A stretch of 64,000 nt of DNA from Ochrobactrum sp. CGA5 (GTDB lineage Bacteria; Pseudomonadota; Alphaproteobacteria; Rhizobiales; Rhizobiaceae): positions 186,001-250,000 of the forward strand of contig NZ_VCIG01000038.1 of NCBI RefSeq assembly GCF_006345815.1, in the 5' to 3' direction. Below, one piece after another: positions 8,643-18,385 of this stretch. The notes beneath the pieces were generated by a model. That model ran no database searches, was not told the origin of the DNA, and saw nothing but the letters and a program-made list of their open reading frames with translations. How positions within the stretch are numbered: the stretch's first letter is position 1; the number at the start of each line of letters is the position of its first letter. The position numbers and the translations under genes are program-made.

Positions 8643-9800
8643 TTATTGTTCTAACTCAACCGCCTTGATCCGCCGGTTCTCGAACTTGATGACCATCTTG
8701 CCGTCGATGAGGTCAAGGGCTTTCTGACCGAAAACCTCGCGACGCCAACCATGCAGAGCAGGCACATTGGCCTTGTCGCCTTCTGCCGCGATTTTGTCGA
8801 TGTCGTCCGAGTTGGCAACAATCTTCGCTGCGACGCCATACTCTTCCGTCACGAGCTTCAGAAGCACCTTGAGAATATCCGCGGCGGCGGCGCTGCCTTC
8901 GGGCGAATGCGAGGGCTTGGGCAATTTTGGCAAATCTTCCTTGGGGATTTCAAGCGCGGACTGGATCGCTGCGACAAGCCCCGCAGCCTGCGCCGAACGC
9001 TCCCATCCTTTCGGGATCGAGCGTAGGCGACCCAGCGCTTCGGCATCGCGTGGCTGCTGCTGAGCGATTTCTGCGATGGTGTCGTCCTTGATGATACGCC
9101 CGCGCGGCACATTGCGCTCGCGTGCTTCGCGTTCGCGCCAGGCGGCAACGGCCTGCACGATTGCCAGTTCCAGCGGCTTGCGCACACGCGCCTTGACCCG
9201 CCGCCATGCATCGTCTGGATGCAGGTCGTAGGTTTCGCGGGAAGTCAGCACTGCTATTTCCTCATTCACCCATTCGCTGCGGCCTTCCTTCTGAAGTTCT
9301 TCCTTCAAATAGAGGTAAATGTCGCGCAGATAGGTGACATCTGCCAGCGCATAGTCCAGCTGCTTGTCGGAAAGCGGACGACGGCGCCAGTCGGTGAACC
9401 GGGATGACTTGTCGATGTGCTTCCCGGTTACCTTCTGTACAAGCTGGTCATAGGAAATGGCATCACCGAACCCGCAAACCATTGCCGCAACCTGACTGTC
9501 AAAAACAGGTGAAGGGATGAGGTTGCCGAGGTGGAATACAATTTCGATGTCCTGCCGTGCGGCGTGGAAAACCTTCACGACCTTCTCGTCGGCCATCAGA
9601 CGGAAGAACGGCGCGAGATCCAGGCCGGGCGCAAGGGCGTCCACCAGCGCCGTGTGATCTGGCGAGGCCATCTGGATAAGGCACAATTCCGGCCAGAAGG
9701 TCGTTTCGCGGATGAATTCCGTATCGACCGTAACGAAATCGGACTTGGACAGGGCGGATACGGCCTCTTCAAGGGCCTCGGTGGTCGTGATGAGTTGCAT
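8643..9800 (-). CDS. rnd: Ribonuclease D
   Basis: 385 residues. The DEDD 3'-exonuclease motifs are all visible: TVDTEFIRE (ExoI), KVFHAARQDIEIVF (ExoII) and LDYALADVTYLRDIY (ExoIII, with the Y-x3-D signature). Two HRDC-like helical repeats follow. The enzyme trims 3' ends of tRNA precursors and other small RNAs. It converges with ppx (59-base gap) and is divergent from aspS, with which it shares a 226-base promoter region. Confidence 0.95.
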   Translation of the reverse strand: MQLITTTEALEEAVSALSKSDFVTVDTEFIRETTFWPELCLIQMASPDHTALVDALAPGLDLAPFFRLMADEKVVKVFHAARQDIEIVFHLGNLIPSPVFDSQVAAMVCGFGDAISYDQLVQKVTGKHIDKSSRFTDWRRRPLSDKQLDYALADVTYLRDIYLYLKEELQKEGRSEWVNEEIAVLTSRETYDLHPDDAWRRVKARVRKPLELAIVQAVAAWREREARERNVPRGRIIKDDTIAEIAQQQPRDAEALGRLRSIPKGWERSAQAAGLVAAIQSALEIPKEDLPKLPKPSHSPEGSAAAADILKVLLKLVTEEYGVAAKIVANSDDIDKIAAEGDKANVPALHGWRREVFGQKALDLIDGKMVIKFENRRIKAVELEQ

Positions 9801-10026
9801 AATTTTCTTTTAGACAAAGCAATGGGGATTGTCGCGAAGAATGCGCAAAACCCGCTGCATAACAAGTGCAAATCGTGTTTTTTGTCGATACGTTGCGTCA
9901 AGCTGCCCGAACCTTGACGCTTGCATACAGTGCAGACTTGACAAAACCCGGTCAAAATGCGCTTTTCCGCCAGAATTTGCAGCGCTTTGCCTGCACTGAC
10001 TTATCCTATTCCAAAAGGCAGAAATC

Positions 10027-11814
10027 ATGCACCGTTACCGCAGCCATACCTGCGCAGCCCTTCGCAAAACGGACGTCGGTTCGAACGTCCGTCTGTCCGG
10101 CTGGGTTCACCGCGTCCGTGACCATGGCGGCATTCTCTTCATCGATCTCCGCGATCATTACGGCATTACCCAGATCGTGGCCGACCCCGATTCGCCCGCC
10201 TTCAAGGTTGCCGAAACCGTTCGCGGTGAGTGGGTTATTCGTGTCGACGGTGAAGTGAAAGCCCGCGCAGACGATGCGGTCAACGCCAACCTGCCGACCG
10301 GCGAAGTCGAAATCTTCGCAACCGAAATCGAAGTGCTTGCAGCCGCCAAGGAATTGCCGCTGCCGGTTTTCGGCGAACCGGATTATCCAGAAGATATCCG
10401 CCTGAAGTATCGCTTCCTCGACCTGCGCCGTGAAACTCTGCACAAGAATATCATGAGCCGCACCAAGATCATTGCCGCGATGCGTCGCCGCATGACCGAG
10501 ATCGGTTTCAATGAGTTTACCACACCGATCCTGACGGCTTCCTCGCCGGAAGGCGCGCGCGACTTCCTCGTGCCGAGCCGTATTCATGAGGGCAAGTTCT
10601 ACGCGCTACCGCAGGCACCGCAGCAGTACAAGCAGCTTCTGATGGTTGCTGGTTTCGATCGCTATTTCCAAATCGCGCCTTGCTTCCGCGACGAAGATCC
10701 GCGTGCAGATCGTCTGCCGGGCGAGTTCTACCAGCTCGACCTTGAAATGAGTTTTGTGACCCAGGAAGAAGTCTGGGAAACGATGGAACCAGTCATGCGC
10801 GGCATCTTTGAAGAATTTGCCGAAGGCAAGCCGGTGACGCAGAAGTTCCGCCGCATCGCCTATGACGATGCGATCCGCACTTACGGTTCCGACAAGCCGG
10901 ATTTGCGCAACCCGATTGAAATGCAGGCCGTGACCGATCATTTCGCCGGTTCGGGCTTCAAGGTCTTCGCAAACATGATCGCCAACGATCCAAAGGTCGA
11001 GGTCTGGGCAATTCCGGCCAAGACCGGTGGTTCGCGCGCATTCTGCGACCGTATGAATTCCTGGGCGCAGAGCGAAGGCCAGCCGGGTCTCGGCTATATC
11101 TTCTGGCGCAAGGAAGGCGACAAGCTTGAAGGCGCTGGCCCGATTGCCAAGAACATCGGTGAAGAACGCACAGAAGCGCTGCGCGAGCAGCTTGGTCTCG
11201 GTGATGGCGATGCCTGTTTCTTCGTGGCTGGTCTGCCGTCCAAGTTCTACAAGTTTGCAGGCGATGCCCGCACCCGCGCTGGTGAAGAACTGAACCTCGT
11301 TGATCGTGACCGTTTTGAACTGGCCTGGATCATCGATTTCCCGTTCTACGAATGGGATGAAGACAACAAGAAGCTCGACTTCGCACACAACCCGTTCTCC
11401 ATGCCGCAGGGCGGTATGGACGCGCTGGAAAACCAGGATCCGCTTGCGATCAAGGCTTACCAGTACGATCTCGTCTGCAACGGCTTTGAAATTGCTTCCG
11501 GTTCGATCCGTAACCAGTTGCCGGACGTCATGGTCAAGGCTTTTGAAAAGGTTGGTCTCAGCCAGCAGGACGTGGAAGAGCGTTTCGGTGGTCTCTATCG
11601 TGCGTTCCAATATGGCGCGCCTCCGCATGGCGGGATGGCTGCCGGTATCGACCGCGTCATCATGCTGCTGGTCGGTGCGAAGAATCTGCGCGAAATCTCG
11701 CTTTTCCCGATGAACCAGCAGGCGCTCGATCTTCTGATGAATGCCCCTTCGGAGGTGTCGCCCGCGCAATTGCGCGATCTGCATATTCGTCTGGCTCCCG
11801 TACAAAAGAGCTAA
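10027..11814 (+). CDS. aspS: Aspartyl-tRNA synthetase
   Basis: 595 residues, the bacterial long form. An OB-fold anticodon-binding domain opens the protein ([19 protein letters not shown]). Class II motif 2 is [20 protein letters not shown] and motif 3 is GIDRVIMLL near the end; the inserted GAD domain lies between. In alphaproteobacteria this enzyme is usually non-discriminating and also charges tRNA-Asn for the GatCAB pathway; that is family knowledge, not shown here. It stands alone and is followed by a strong terminator. Confidence 0.97.
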   Translation: MHRYRSHTCAALRKTDVGSNVRLSGWVHRVRDHGGILFIDLRDHYGITQIVADPDSPAFKVAETVRGEWVIRVDGEVKARADDAVNANLPTGEVEIFATEIEVLAAAKELPLPVFGEPDYPEDIRLKYRFLDLRRETLHKNIMSRTKIIAAMRRRMTEIGFNEFTTPILTASSPEGARDFLVPSRIHEGKFYALPQAPQQYKQLLMVAGFDRYFQIAPCFRDEDPRADRLPGEFYQLDLEMSFVTQEEVWETMEPVMRGIFEEFAEGKPVTQKFRRIAYDDAIRTYGSDKPDLRNPIEMQAVTDHFAGSGFKVFANMIANDPKVEVWAIPAKTGGSRAFCDRMNSWAQSEGQPGLGYIFWRKEGDKLEGAGPIAKNIGEERTEALREQLGLGDGDACFFVAGLPSKFYKFAGDARTRAGEELNLVDRDRFELAWIIDFPFYEWDEDNKKLDFAHNPFSMPQGGMDALENQDPLAIKAYQYDLVCNGFEIASGSIRNQLPDVMVKAFEKVGLSQQDVEERFGGLYRAFQYGAPPHGGMAAGIDRVIMLLVGAKNLREISLFPMNQQALDLLMNAPSEVSPAQLRDLHIRLAPVQKS

Positions 11815-11832
11815 GCGATCTTTATGAAAAGC

Positions 11833-11859
11833 AAAAACCCGGCCTTGAGCCGGGTTTTT
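11833..11859 (+). terminator. Rho-independent terminator after aspS
   Basis: AAAAACCCGGC and GCCGGGTTTTT pair around CTTGA, 19 bases after the aspS stop, ending in a T-run. Confidence 0.9.
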
Positions 11860-11872
11860 ACTAGGCGAAGAA

Positions 11873-11899
11873 AAGCCCGGCGAGGAAGTCGCCGGGCTT
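11873..11899 (-). terminator. Terminator of the convergent secreted-protein gene
   Basis: AAGCCCGGCGA and TCGCCGGGCTT pair around GGAAG. Read on the minus strand it follows the stop codon at 11907 and ends in a T-rich run. It forms a back-to-back pair with the aspS terminator. Confidence 0.8.
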
Positions 11900-11906
11900 C
11901 TTCATT

Positions 11907-13103
11907 TTAGTTATTGGCGTCGACGCTGACCTTCAGAAGCTGAATGATCTTCGTTGGGTCCAGAGATGCGGTTGCGACGATAGATGCGAAGGTCACCGGC
12001 TGGTCCGGGGATGCGCTGATGGTCAGCGATTTCGGATCGTCGAAGAACTTGTCGGACGCGGCTTTGAGCTGCTGGACGAACTCAGGGTTTTTGAGTTGGG
12101 TCGCCATCAGCGGAACCATCATCTTCATCTGCTCGCCAAGCTGCTTGCCATCGGCGCCCTGCTGCTTGCCGTAATAGTCGAGAAGCTTCTGGGTCAGGGT
12201 TTCGTTGTCGAAACGGATTGACAGGCTCTTGAGGTTTAGCTGTTCTGCAAGCCCGAGAATTGCAAGACCGGCAGCGTCCTTGTCGGCGTCAGCCTTGCTC
12301 ATGTTTTCCTGTGTCTTCTGGACCGCTTCGAGGAAAGCCAGATCATAGCCGCCGAGGCTGCCGGTGATGTTGATCTTGCCGAGTTCTTTTGCCTGAAGTT
12401 CAAGCTGGTCCAAAGAAGTATCGCCGGACGATGGCGACCAGCTGCCCTTGGAATTCAGCGAACCGTTGAGTGTATTCATGTCGAGCGGCGCAAGCGGGTT
12501 TTTGCCACCCTTTTCAAAAGTCGCGTCAATATCGGCAATAGTCCAGACGTAGCCGATCTTCTCGGCCTTGTTCGAGGTATCGAGCGACAGATCGAAACCC
12601 TTCACCGTAGCGCCGTCCGTACCGGGCGTGCCAAACTGGATTTCATCAATCTTCAGCTTGTCATACATGACCATGCTGTCGAGCGGGCCTTTGGCGGTTG
12701 CCGACGGAATACGCACGTTCTGCATGGCAAGACCCTTGATTTCGGCCTTGTCGTTCTTGTCACTTTGACCGGCGAAGGCGAGATCGGGAACGGTGATCTG
12801 TTCGATGTTGTAGCCGCCATCCGGTTCATCCTGAACGTTCTGAAGCGTCACATCGCCAAGGGCAGTCTCTTTTTCACCGACCGTTGGAAGCTTGATCGTG
12901 GTGCCCTGAAGCACGATGTCGGAGCCATTCGCCTGAACATTGGCGAAGTTCAGCTCGCCGCCCTGTTTCGCATAAAGTGTCTTGATTCGCTCGGCGACTG
13001 CATTGGCGTCTGCTGCCATAGCGGCGCTGCCCAAAATCAGCGAAAGCGCTGTACCGGCAGCCAAAACACGCACCGCTGGCTTGATGTTGACGAAAACCTG
13101 CAT
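11907..13103 (-). CDS. Secreted protein of unknown function
   Basis: 398 residues from the ATG at 13103, chosen because GGCAGGAG stands upstream and a typical Sec signal peptide follows directly (MQVFVNIKPAVRVLAAGTAL... cleaved near AMAADA). An in-frame extension to 13232 lacks these features. The mature part is rich in beta-prone segments with repeated LK/IxxITVPDL patterns and no cysteine-based site or catalytic motif that I recognise. It is probably periplasmic. It is divergent from parC. I know no function for this family. Confidence 0.8.
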   Translation of the reverse strand: MQVFVNIKPAVRVLAAGTALSLILGSAAMAADANAVAERIKTLYAKQGGELNFANVQANGSDIVLQGTTIKLPTVGEKETALGDVTLQNVQDEPDGGYNIEQITVPDLAFAGQSDKNDKAEIKGLAMQNVRIPSATAKGPLDSMVMYDKLKIDEIQFGTPGTDGATVKGFDLSLDTSNKAEKIGYVWTIADIDATFEKGGKNPLAPLDMNTLNGSLNSKGSWSPSSGDTSLDQLELQAKELGKINITGSLGGYDLAFLEAVQKTQENMSKADADKDAAGLAILGLAEQLNLKSLSIRFDNETLTQKLLDYYGKQQGADGKQLGEQMKMMVPLMATQLKNPEFVQQLKAASDKFFDDPKSLTISASPDQPVTFASIVATASLDPTKIIQLLKVSVDANN

Positions 13104-13326
13104 TCGAAGCTCCTGCCTAATCTCTAATATAGCGCGGCATTCATAGGCGGAAATCACCCGCAATAACAACATGATTTCCTCAGCCTGCGATTGCAGCCGG
13201 GGAAATGTGCTCCCGATAGCTCTATAGAACACAAATGGCGGCAGGATTGCGACTATTGCACACTAATGTACTGGATTGGTTCTCCTGAAGTCTTGCTGGC
13301 GAATCGCGCAGTTGGTACTGAGAGGC

Positions 13327-15639
13327 ATGGGAAAAAGTCTGATTCCGCCGGATGACGGCGAAGAACACATCGAGCGGGTCGACCTCAAGTCGGCTCTCGA
13401 AGAACGTTACCTCGCATATGCGCTGTCGACGATCATGCATCGTGCGCTGCCGGACGTACGTGACGGCTTGAAGCCGGTGCATCGCCGCATCATGCACGCC
13501 ATGCGTCTGCTGCGTCTCAATCCTGATCAGGCTTATGCAAAATGCGCCCGGATCGTCGGTGACGTGATGGGTAAATTCCACCCGCACGGCGATGCGTCCA
13601 TCTACGATGCGCTGGTGCGTCTGGCGCAGGATTTTGCGGTGCGTTATCCGCTCGTCGACGGGCAGGGCAATTTCGGCAATATCGATGGCGACAATGCGGC
13701 TGCCATGCGTTACACCGAAGCGCGCATGACAGAGGTGGCGACGCTGCTGCTGGAAGGCATCAACGAAAACGCCATCGATTTCCGTCCGACCTATAATGAG
13801 GAGGACGAGGAACCAATCGTTCTTCCAGGCGCTTTCCCGAACCTGCTGGCTAACGGTTCGGCGGGCATCGCGGTTGGCATGGCGACCAATATTCCGCCGC
13901 ATAATGTGGCGGAGCTTTGCTCGTCGGCGCTCTATCTCATCAATCATCCCGACGCGCCGGTGGAGGAACTTGTTACCTCGCCGGAACAATGGGAAGAACT
14001 GAAGCGCGAAGCCGAGACAGATCCGTCTGCTCTTCTGAAGTGCAAGGTGCGTGGCCCGGATTTTCCAACCGGTGGCATCCTTGTCGAAGAGCATGGCAAT
14101 ATCCTTGAAGCCTATCGCACGGGCCGTGGCGCATTTCGCGTTCGAGCCCGCTGGGAGAAGGAAGAGGGCAATCGCGGCACCTGGGTGATCGTCGTCACCG
14201 AAATTCCGTATCAGGTCCAGAAATCGCGCCTCATTGAAAAGATCGCAGAACTGTTGCTGGCAAAGAAGCTGCCATTGCTTGACGACGTTCGCGACGAGTC
14301 GGCGGAAGACATACGTATCGTTCTGGAGCCGAAGAACAGGACGGTTGATCCTGAACTGCTGATGGAATCGCTTTTCAAGCTGACCGAGCTGGAAAGCCGT
14401 GTTTCGCTGAACATGAACGTGCTTTCGCATGGCAAAGTGCCGAACGTACTGTCGCTTGGCAGTGTTCTGCGCGAATGGCTGGACCATCGCAAGGAAGTGC
14501 TTGTGCGCCGTTCGCAATTCCGTCTTGCGGAAATCGAAAGACGCCTGGAAATTCTTGGCGGCTTCCTGATCGCCTATCTCAATCTGGATGAAGTGATCCG
14601 CATCATCCGCGAAGAGGATGAGCCAAAACAGGACTTGATGCGTACGTTCGAGCTGACCGACGTTCAGGCCGAGTCGATCCTTAATATGCGCCTGCGTTCG
14701 TTGCGCAAGCTCGAAGAATTCGAGATACGCAAGGAATTTGATGACCTTACCGTCGAGAAGACAGACCTCGAAGGCCTGCTCGCTTCAGGTACACGCCAAT
14801 GGAAGAAGATCAGCGCCGAAATCAAGGCGGTGCGGGAAAAGTTTGGTCCGAAGACCAAGCTTGGCGCACGTCGTACGACCTTTGCTGATGCACCGACCCA
14901 TGACCTGGAAGATATTCATCAGGCGATGATCGAGCGTGAACCCGTCACCATCGTGGTGTCGGAAAAGGGCTGGCTGCGCGCGATGAAGGGGCATTTGGCC
15001 GACTTCTCCACGCTCGCCTTCAAGGAGGGTGACAAGCTCAAGCTCGCTTTCCATGCCGAGACGACCGACAAGCTTCTGTTCTTCACGACGGGCGGCAAGT
15101 TCTTCACCATTGGCGCAAACACGCTTCCAGGAGGCCGCGGCCATGGCGAACCGATCCGCATCCTTGTTGATATGGAGAACGATCAGGATATTCTGACGGC
15201 CTTTGTGCACGACCCATCTGCGAAACTGCTGCTCGTCAGCCACGAAGGTAATGGCTTTATCGTTCCCGAGAACGAGGCGGTCGCCAACACCCGCAAAGGC
15301 AAGCAGGTGATGAACGTCAAGGCACCGGATGAGGCAAAGCTCTGCCAGCGTGTTTCCGGCGATCACATCGCCGTCGTCGGCGAGAATCGCAAAATGGTGG
15401 TTTTCCCGCTTTCGGACATTCCAGAAATGAACCGCGGTAAAGGCGTGCGCCTGCAAAAATATAAGGACGGTGGTGTGTCCGACGTCCGCACCTTTGCAAT
15501 TGCCGAGGGGCTTTCCTGGCAGGATTCGGCGGATCGCACCTTCAATCGCAGCAAGGAAGAGCTGGTCGAATGGGTCGGCGCCCGCGCCTCTGCGGGCCGT
15601 CTGGTGCCGAAGGGTTTTCCGCGTTCGGGTAAATTCTAG
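13327..15639 (+). CDS. parC: DNA topoisomerase IV subunit A
   Basis: 770 residues. ParC breaks and rejoins DNA as part of ParC2ParE2 and decatenates daughter chromosomes. The winged-helix region [25 protein letters not shown] precedes the catalytic tyrosine in [10 protein letters not shown] (Tyr129). A coiled-coil tower and a C-terminal beta-propeller without a clear GyrA box separate it from GyrA. The residue aligned with E. coli Ser80, a quinolone-contact position, is Ala90. The start at 13327 has GAGAGG just upstream. A terminator follows. Confidence 0.93.
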   Translation: MGKSLIPPDDGEEHIERVDLKSALEERYLAYALSTIMHRALPDVRDGLKPVHRRIMHAMRLLRLNPDQAYAKCARIVGDVMGKFHPHGDASIYDALVRLAQDFAVRYPLVDGQGNFGNIDGDNAAAMRYTEARMTEVATLLLEGINENAIDFRPTYNEEDEEPIVLPGAFPNLLANGSAGIAVGMATNIPPHNVAELCSSALYLINHPDAPVEELVTSPEQWEELKREAETDPSALLKCKVRGPDFPTGGILVEEHGNILEAYRTGRGAFRVRARWEKEEGNRGTWVIVVTEIPYQVQKSRLIEKIAELLLAKKLPLLDDVRDESAEDIRIVLEPKNRTVDPELLMESLFKLTELESRVSLNMNVLSHGKVPNVLSLGSVLREWLDHRKEVLVRRSQFRLAEIERRLEILGGFLIAYLNLDEVIRIIREEDEPKQDLMRTFELTDVQAESILNMRLRSLRKLEEFEIRKEFDDLTVEKTDLEGLLASGTRQWKKISAEIKAVREKFGPKTKLGARRTTFADAPTHDLEDIHQAMIEREPVTIVVSEKGWLRAMKGHLADFSTLAFKEGDKLKLAFHAETTDKLLFFTTGGKFFTIGANTLPGGRGHGEPIRILVDMENDQDILTAFVHDPSAKLLLVSHEGNGFIVPENEAVANTRKGKQVMNVKAPDEAKLCQRVSGDHIAVVGENRKMVVFPLSDIPEMNRGKGVRLQKYKDGGVSDVRTFAIAEGLSWQDSADRTFNRSKEELVEWVGARASAGRLVPKGFPRSGKF

Positions 15640-15658
15640 ATTGGCTTGCACATTATAG

Positions 15659-15678
15659 AGGCGGTTTTGCCGCCTTTT
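15659..15678 (+). terminator. Terminator after parC
   Basis: AGGCGG and CCGCCT pair around TTTTG and are followed by TTT, 19 bases downstream of the stop codon. Confidence 0.75.
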
Positions 15679-15683
15679 CGTGT

Positions 15684-16433
15684 CTAGCCCTCAAATCGCT
15701 TCCAGCCGCGGGGGCCGAGATGCTCCTGCGGGGTAAAGCGGATTTTGTACTGCATCTTGCGTGATCCCTCGACCCAATATCCGAGATAGACATGGGGCAG
15801 ACCGGCGGCGTGCGCACGCTTGATGTGATCGAGGATCATATAGGTGCCAAGTGAGCGCTCGTGCATGTGCGGTGAGAAGAACGAATAGACCATTGAGAGA
15901 CCGTCGGCCATCACGTCGGTCAGAGCCACAGCAATAAGCTCGCCATCACCTTTCGGATCGATGAAACTTTCCGGGCCGCGCTTGCGATATTCGATGATCT
16001 GCGTGTTCACATGCGTATCCTCGATCATCATCGCATAGTCGAGGACGGTCATGTCCGACATGCCGCCGGAGCGGTGGCGTGCATCAAGATAGTCGCGGAA
16101 AAGCGCATATTGCTCGGTGCTGGGCTGTGCGCTGTGCACACGTCCGATCAAGTCATTGTTCTGTGTCCAGACGCGGCGCATGTTGCGCGTCATCTTGAAC
16201 TCCCCGGCAAGGATGCGAACGGATATGCAAGCCCTGCACAATTCGCAGGCCGGGCGATAGGCAATATTCTGGGAACGGCGGAAACCGCCTTGGGTCAGAA
16301 GATCATTGATCTCGTTCGCTTTGTCTCCGACCAGATGCGTAAATACTTTGCGCTCCATCTGGCCCTCAAGATACGGACAGGGCGACGGTGCTGTCAGAAA
16401 GAACTGCGGAGACTGTTGCGGTTGATGGGTCAT
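15684..16433 (-). CDS. bpt: Aspartate/glutamate leucyltransferase (Bpt)
   Basis: 249 residues of the arginyl/leucyl-tRNA-protein transferase family. [16 protein letters not shown] and [16 protein letters not shown] at the N-terminus carry the cysteine motifs, and [17 protein letters not shown] the acyl-transfer core. Bacterial Bpt adds leucine from Leu-tRNA to proteins beginning with Asp or Glu, marking them for ClpS/ClpAP decay. The amino acid specificity is assigned from family knowledge. It converges with parC across a five-base gap after the terminator. Confidence 0.92.
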   Translation of the reverse strand: MTHQPQQSPQFFLTAPSPCPYLEGQMERKVFTHLVGDKANEINDLLTQGGFRRSQNIAYRPACELCRACISVRILAGEFKMTRNMRRVWTQNNDLIGRVHSAQPSTEQYALFRDYLDARHRSGGMSDMTVLDYAMMIEDTHVNTQIIEYRKRGPESFIDPKGDGELIAVALTDVMADGLSMVYSFFSPHMHERSLGTYMILDHIKRAHAAGLPHVYLGYWVEGSRKMQYKIRFTPQEHLGPRGWKRFEG

Positions 16434-16488
16434 TCAATATCCACGAAATGGCAATACCGAAACCATCACGATACTGTCTCTAAGGATT

Positions 16489-16545
16489 GAGCCGGCAGCA
16501 CAAAACGTCAATAGGCATTTTGTGCTGCCGGCTCTGAATTTTTTT
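16489..16545 (+). terminator. Strong orphan terminator-like hairpin on the plus strand
   Basis: Seventeen-base perfect arms (16489-16505 and 16518-16534, core GCCGGCAGCACAAAA) enclose a 12-base loop and are followed by seven T (16539-16545). Both flanking genes, bpt and the RDD protein, run on the minus strand, so no annotated plus-strand gene ends here. It may end an unannotated small RNA, act as a fold on the minus transcript, or be a repeat. Confidence 0.6.
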
Positions 16546-16556
16546 GACCTATGAGG

Positions 16557-17027
16557 TTATCGATCCGAACGGATCACAGCCGTCCCAAGCAGAAGGTCGT
16601 GCACCGTGCGCTTGCGGTCAAGGACAAGTGAGGCAAGCAGGATCAAAGGCGTCAGCACCACATTGAGACCCCAGAACAGCACCGTATGAACGACTGCGAG
16701 CATGGAATCGACTGTGCCGCCTTCAAGCCGGACGAGCTTGATGTTCATCAACTGCATGCCCTTGGTGGCCTGCTGCGGGCCGCCTAGTGTTCGCGCGATG
16801 TAAAACAGCGCAACCATCGGAAACATGATGCCATAGAGCATCCAGCCAAGACTCAGCGTAATGATGCCGAGGATTGCAATGACGATTGCTGCCGGGATGC
16901 ACAGCAGAAAGACAATGAGGTAATCAATAAGAAAAGCTAGAATGCGGCGCGTGCGAACGCCTTCAAAGAATGCGCGGCTTTCATAACGCGGACCCATGAC
17001 TTCGCCTTGCAGAATTTGGTCGGACAT
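16557..17027 (-). CDS. RDD-family membrane protein
   Basis: 156 residues with the family signature RRILAFLIDYLIVFLL (R and D in the first membrane helix) followed by two or three more helices and a final segment with DRKRTVHDLLLGT. RDD proteins are small inner-membrane proteins; some act in sodium/proton exchange, most are unstudied. GGGTCC-type spacing upstream is weak. It lies 149 bases downstream of hemB in the same direction, so co-transcription is possible. Confidence 0.85.
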   Translation of the reverse strand: MSDQILQGEVMGPRYESRAFFEGVRTRRILAFLIDYLIVFLLCIPAAIVIAILGIITLSLGWMLYGIMFPMVALFYIARTLGGPQQATKGMQLMNIKLVRLEGGTVDSMLAVVHTVLFWGLNVVLTPLILLASLVLDRKRTVHDLLLGTAVIRSDR

Positions 17028-17176
17028 TTTTCCTTCCAGTCGTTTCCAAGGAAGCGTCCGGGGGCTTGTGACAACGGGCGCTGCCCCGCCACCTTGGCGG
17101 AACAGTCATCAACATGGGAACCAAAACCGGCGGTTTCAAGGAAACTTGAAGATTTCCTATGAGCCAGAATTGCCTT

Positions 17177-18220
17177 TTAACCCTGCTGTCTGAGCTTTTC
17201 AGCCACTTCGATTGCGAAATAAGTCAGAATTCCGTCACAACCAGCGCGCTTGAACGCCAGAAGGCTTTCCATCATCACCTTTTCTTCGTCGATCCAGCCG
17301 TTGATGCCCGCGGCCTTGATCATCGCATACTCGCCCGACACCTGATAGGCATAGGTGGGCAGGCGGAACTCGCTCTTCAGGCGATGGACGATATCGAGAT
17401 AGGGCAGTCCCGGTTTGACCATCAGCATGTCCGCTCCTTCGGCAATATCCTGTTCTGCCTCGCGAACGGCTTCCTCTAGATTGGCCGGATCGAGATAATA
17501 GGTCTTCTTGTCGCCTTTTAGCAGGCCCTGCGTGCCAATGGCATCACGGTAAGGGCCATAGAAGGCCGAGGCGAACTTGGTGGCGTAGGACATGATCGGC
17601 AGGTGGCAGAACCCATGTTCGTCTAGTGCCTGACGCACAGCTCCGACGCGACCGTCCATCATATCGGAGGGCGCTATGATATCCGCTCCGGCTTCAGCCT
17701 GCGAAAGTGCACCACGCACTACCATGGCGACCGATTCGTCATTGACGATCTCGCCATTCCTCAGGATGCCGTCATGACCGTGTGTGGTGAAAGGATCGAG
17801 CGCCGCATCGGTGATGATGCCGATTTCCGGTACTTCCTTTTTGATTGCGCGTACCGCGCGGTTGATCAGATTGTCTGGGCTTGCAACAAAAGCACCGTCC
17901 TCGGTCTTCACTTCCAGCTTTTCGCGGGGAAATGGAGCAATGGCAGGAATGCCAAGTTTGGCGGCTTTTTCCGCGATGCGAACAGCCATATCGACCGAAT
18001 AGCGTTCGACACCAGGCATTGCTTCTACAGGTTCTGCCACACCCGTCCCATAGGTGAGGAAGAACGGCAAGATGAGATCGTCAACCGTCAGACGGGTCTC
18101 CTGCACCAGCCTGCGTGACCAGCCGGCCTTGCGCATACGGCGCAGTCGTCTGCTGCCGGTGACATCATTGACATGCTGGCTGATATTGGCGGGCAGATAT
18201 TTGGACTGACGGTCGGTCAT
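17177..18220 (-). CDS. hemB: Delta-aminolevulinic acid dehydratase
   Basis: 347 residues. HemB condenses two aminolevulinate molecules into porphobilinogen in heme and B12 synthesis. The two active-site lysines are visible in SYATKFASAF (Lys215) and DMLMVKPGLPYLD (Lys269, the Schiff-base lysine). The metal region reads ITDAALDPFTTHGHDG (about 137-150), aspartate-rich rather than the three-cysteine zinc site of E. coli or animals, pointing to a magnesium-dependent enzyme as in Bradyrhizobium. GAAGAG precedes the start. Confidence 0.96.
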   Translation of the reverse strand: MTDRQSKYLPANISQHVNDVTGSRRLRRMRKAGWSRRLVQETRLTVDDLILPFFLTYGTGVAEPVEAMPGVERYSVDMAVRIAEKAAKLGIPAIAPFPREKLEVKTEDGAFVASPDNLINRAVRAIKKEVPEIGIITDAALDPFTTHGHDGILRNGEIVNDESVAMVVRGALSQAEAGADIIAPSDMMDGRVGAVRQALDEHGFCHLPIMSYATKFASAFYGPYRDAIGTQGLLKGDKKTYYLDPANLEEAVREAEQDIAEGADMLMVKPGLPYLDIVHRLKSEFRLPTYAYQVSGEYAMIKAAGINGWIDEEKVMMESLLAFKRAGCDGILTYFAIEVAEKLRQQG

Positions 18221-18385
18221 GGAGCTCTTCCCGAGAATTGATGCCTTGGAATGTGAAATCTCAAGGCTGATATCGGATGCGCACCGTTTATCATGGGAAA
18301 AGTGATGAAACCAAGGACATTGACCTGTGCAGGATTGACGCGGGGCGTCTCACTTTCTACCCATTGATGGAACGGGAGACACGAC

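Noticed and set aside
10606-11805. 399-residue minus-strand open frame
   Set aside because: Antisense to aspS, no supporting features.
13222-14517. 431-residue minus-strand open frame
   Set aside because: Antisense to conserved parC sequence.
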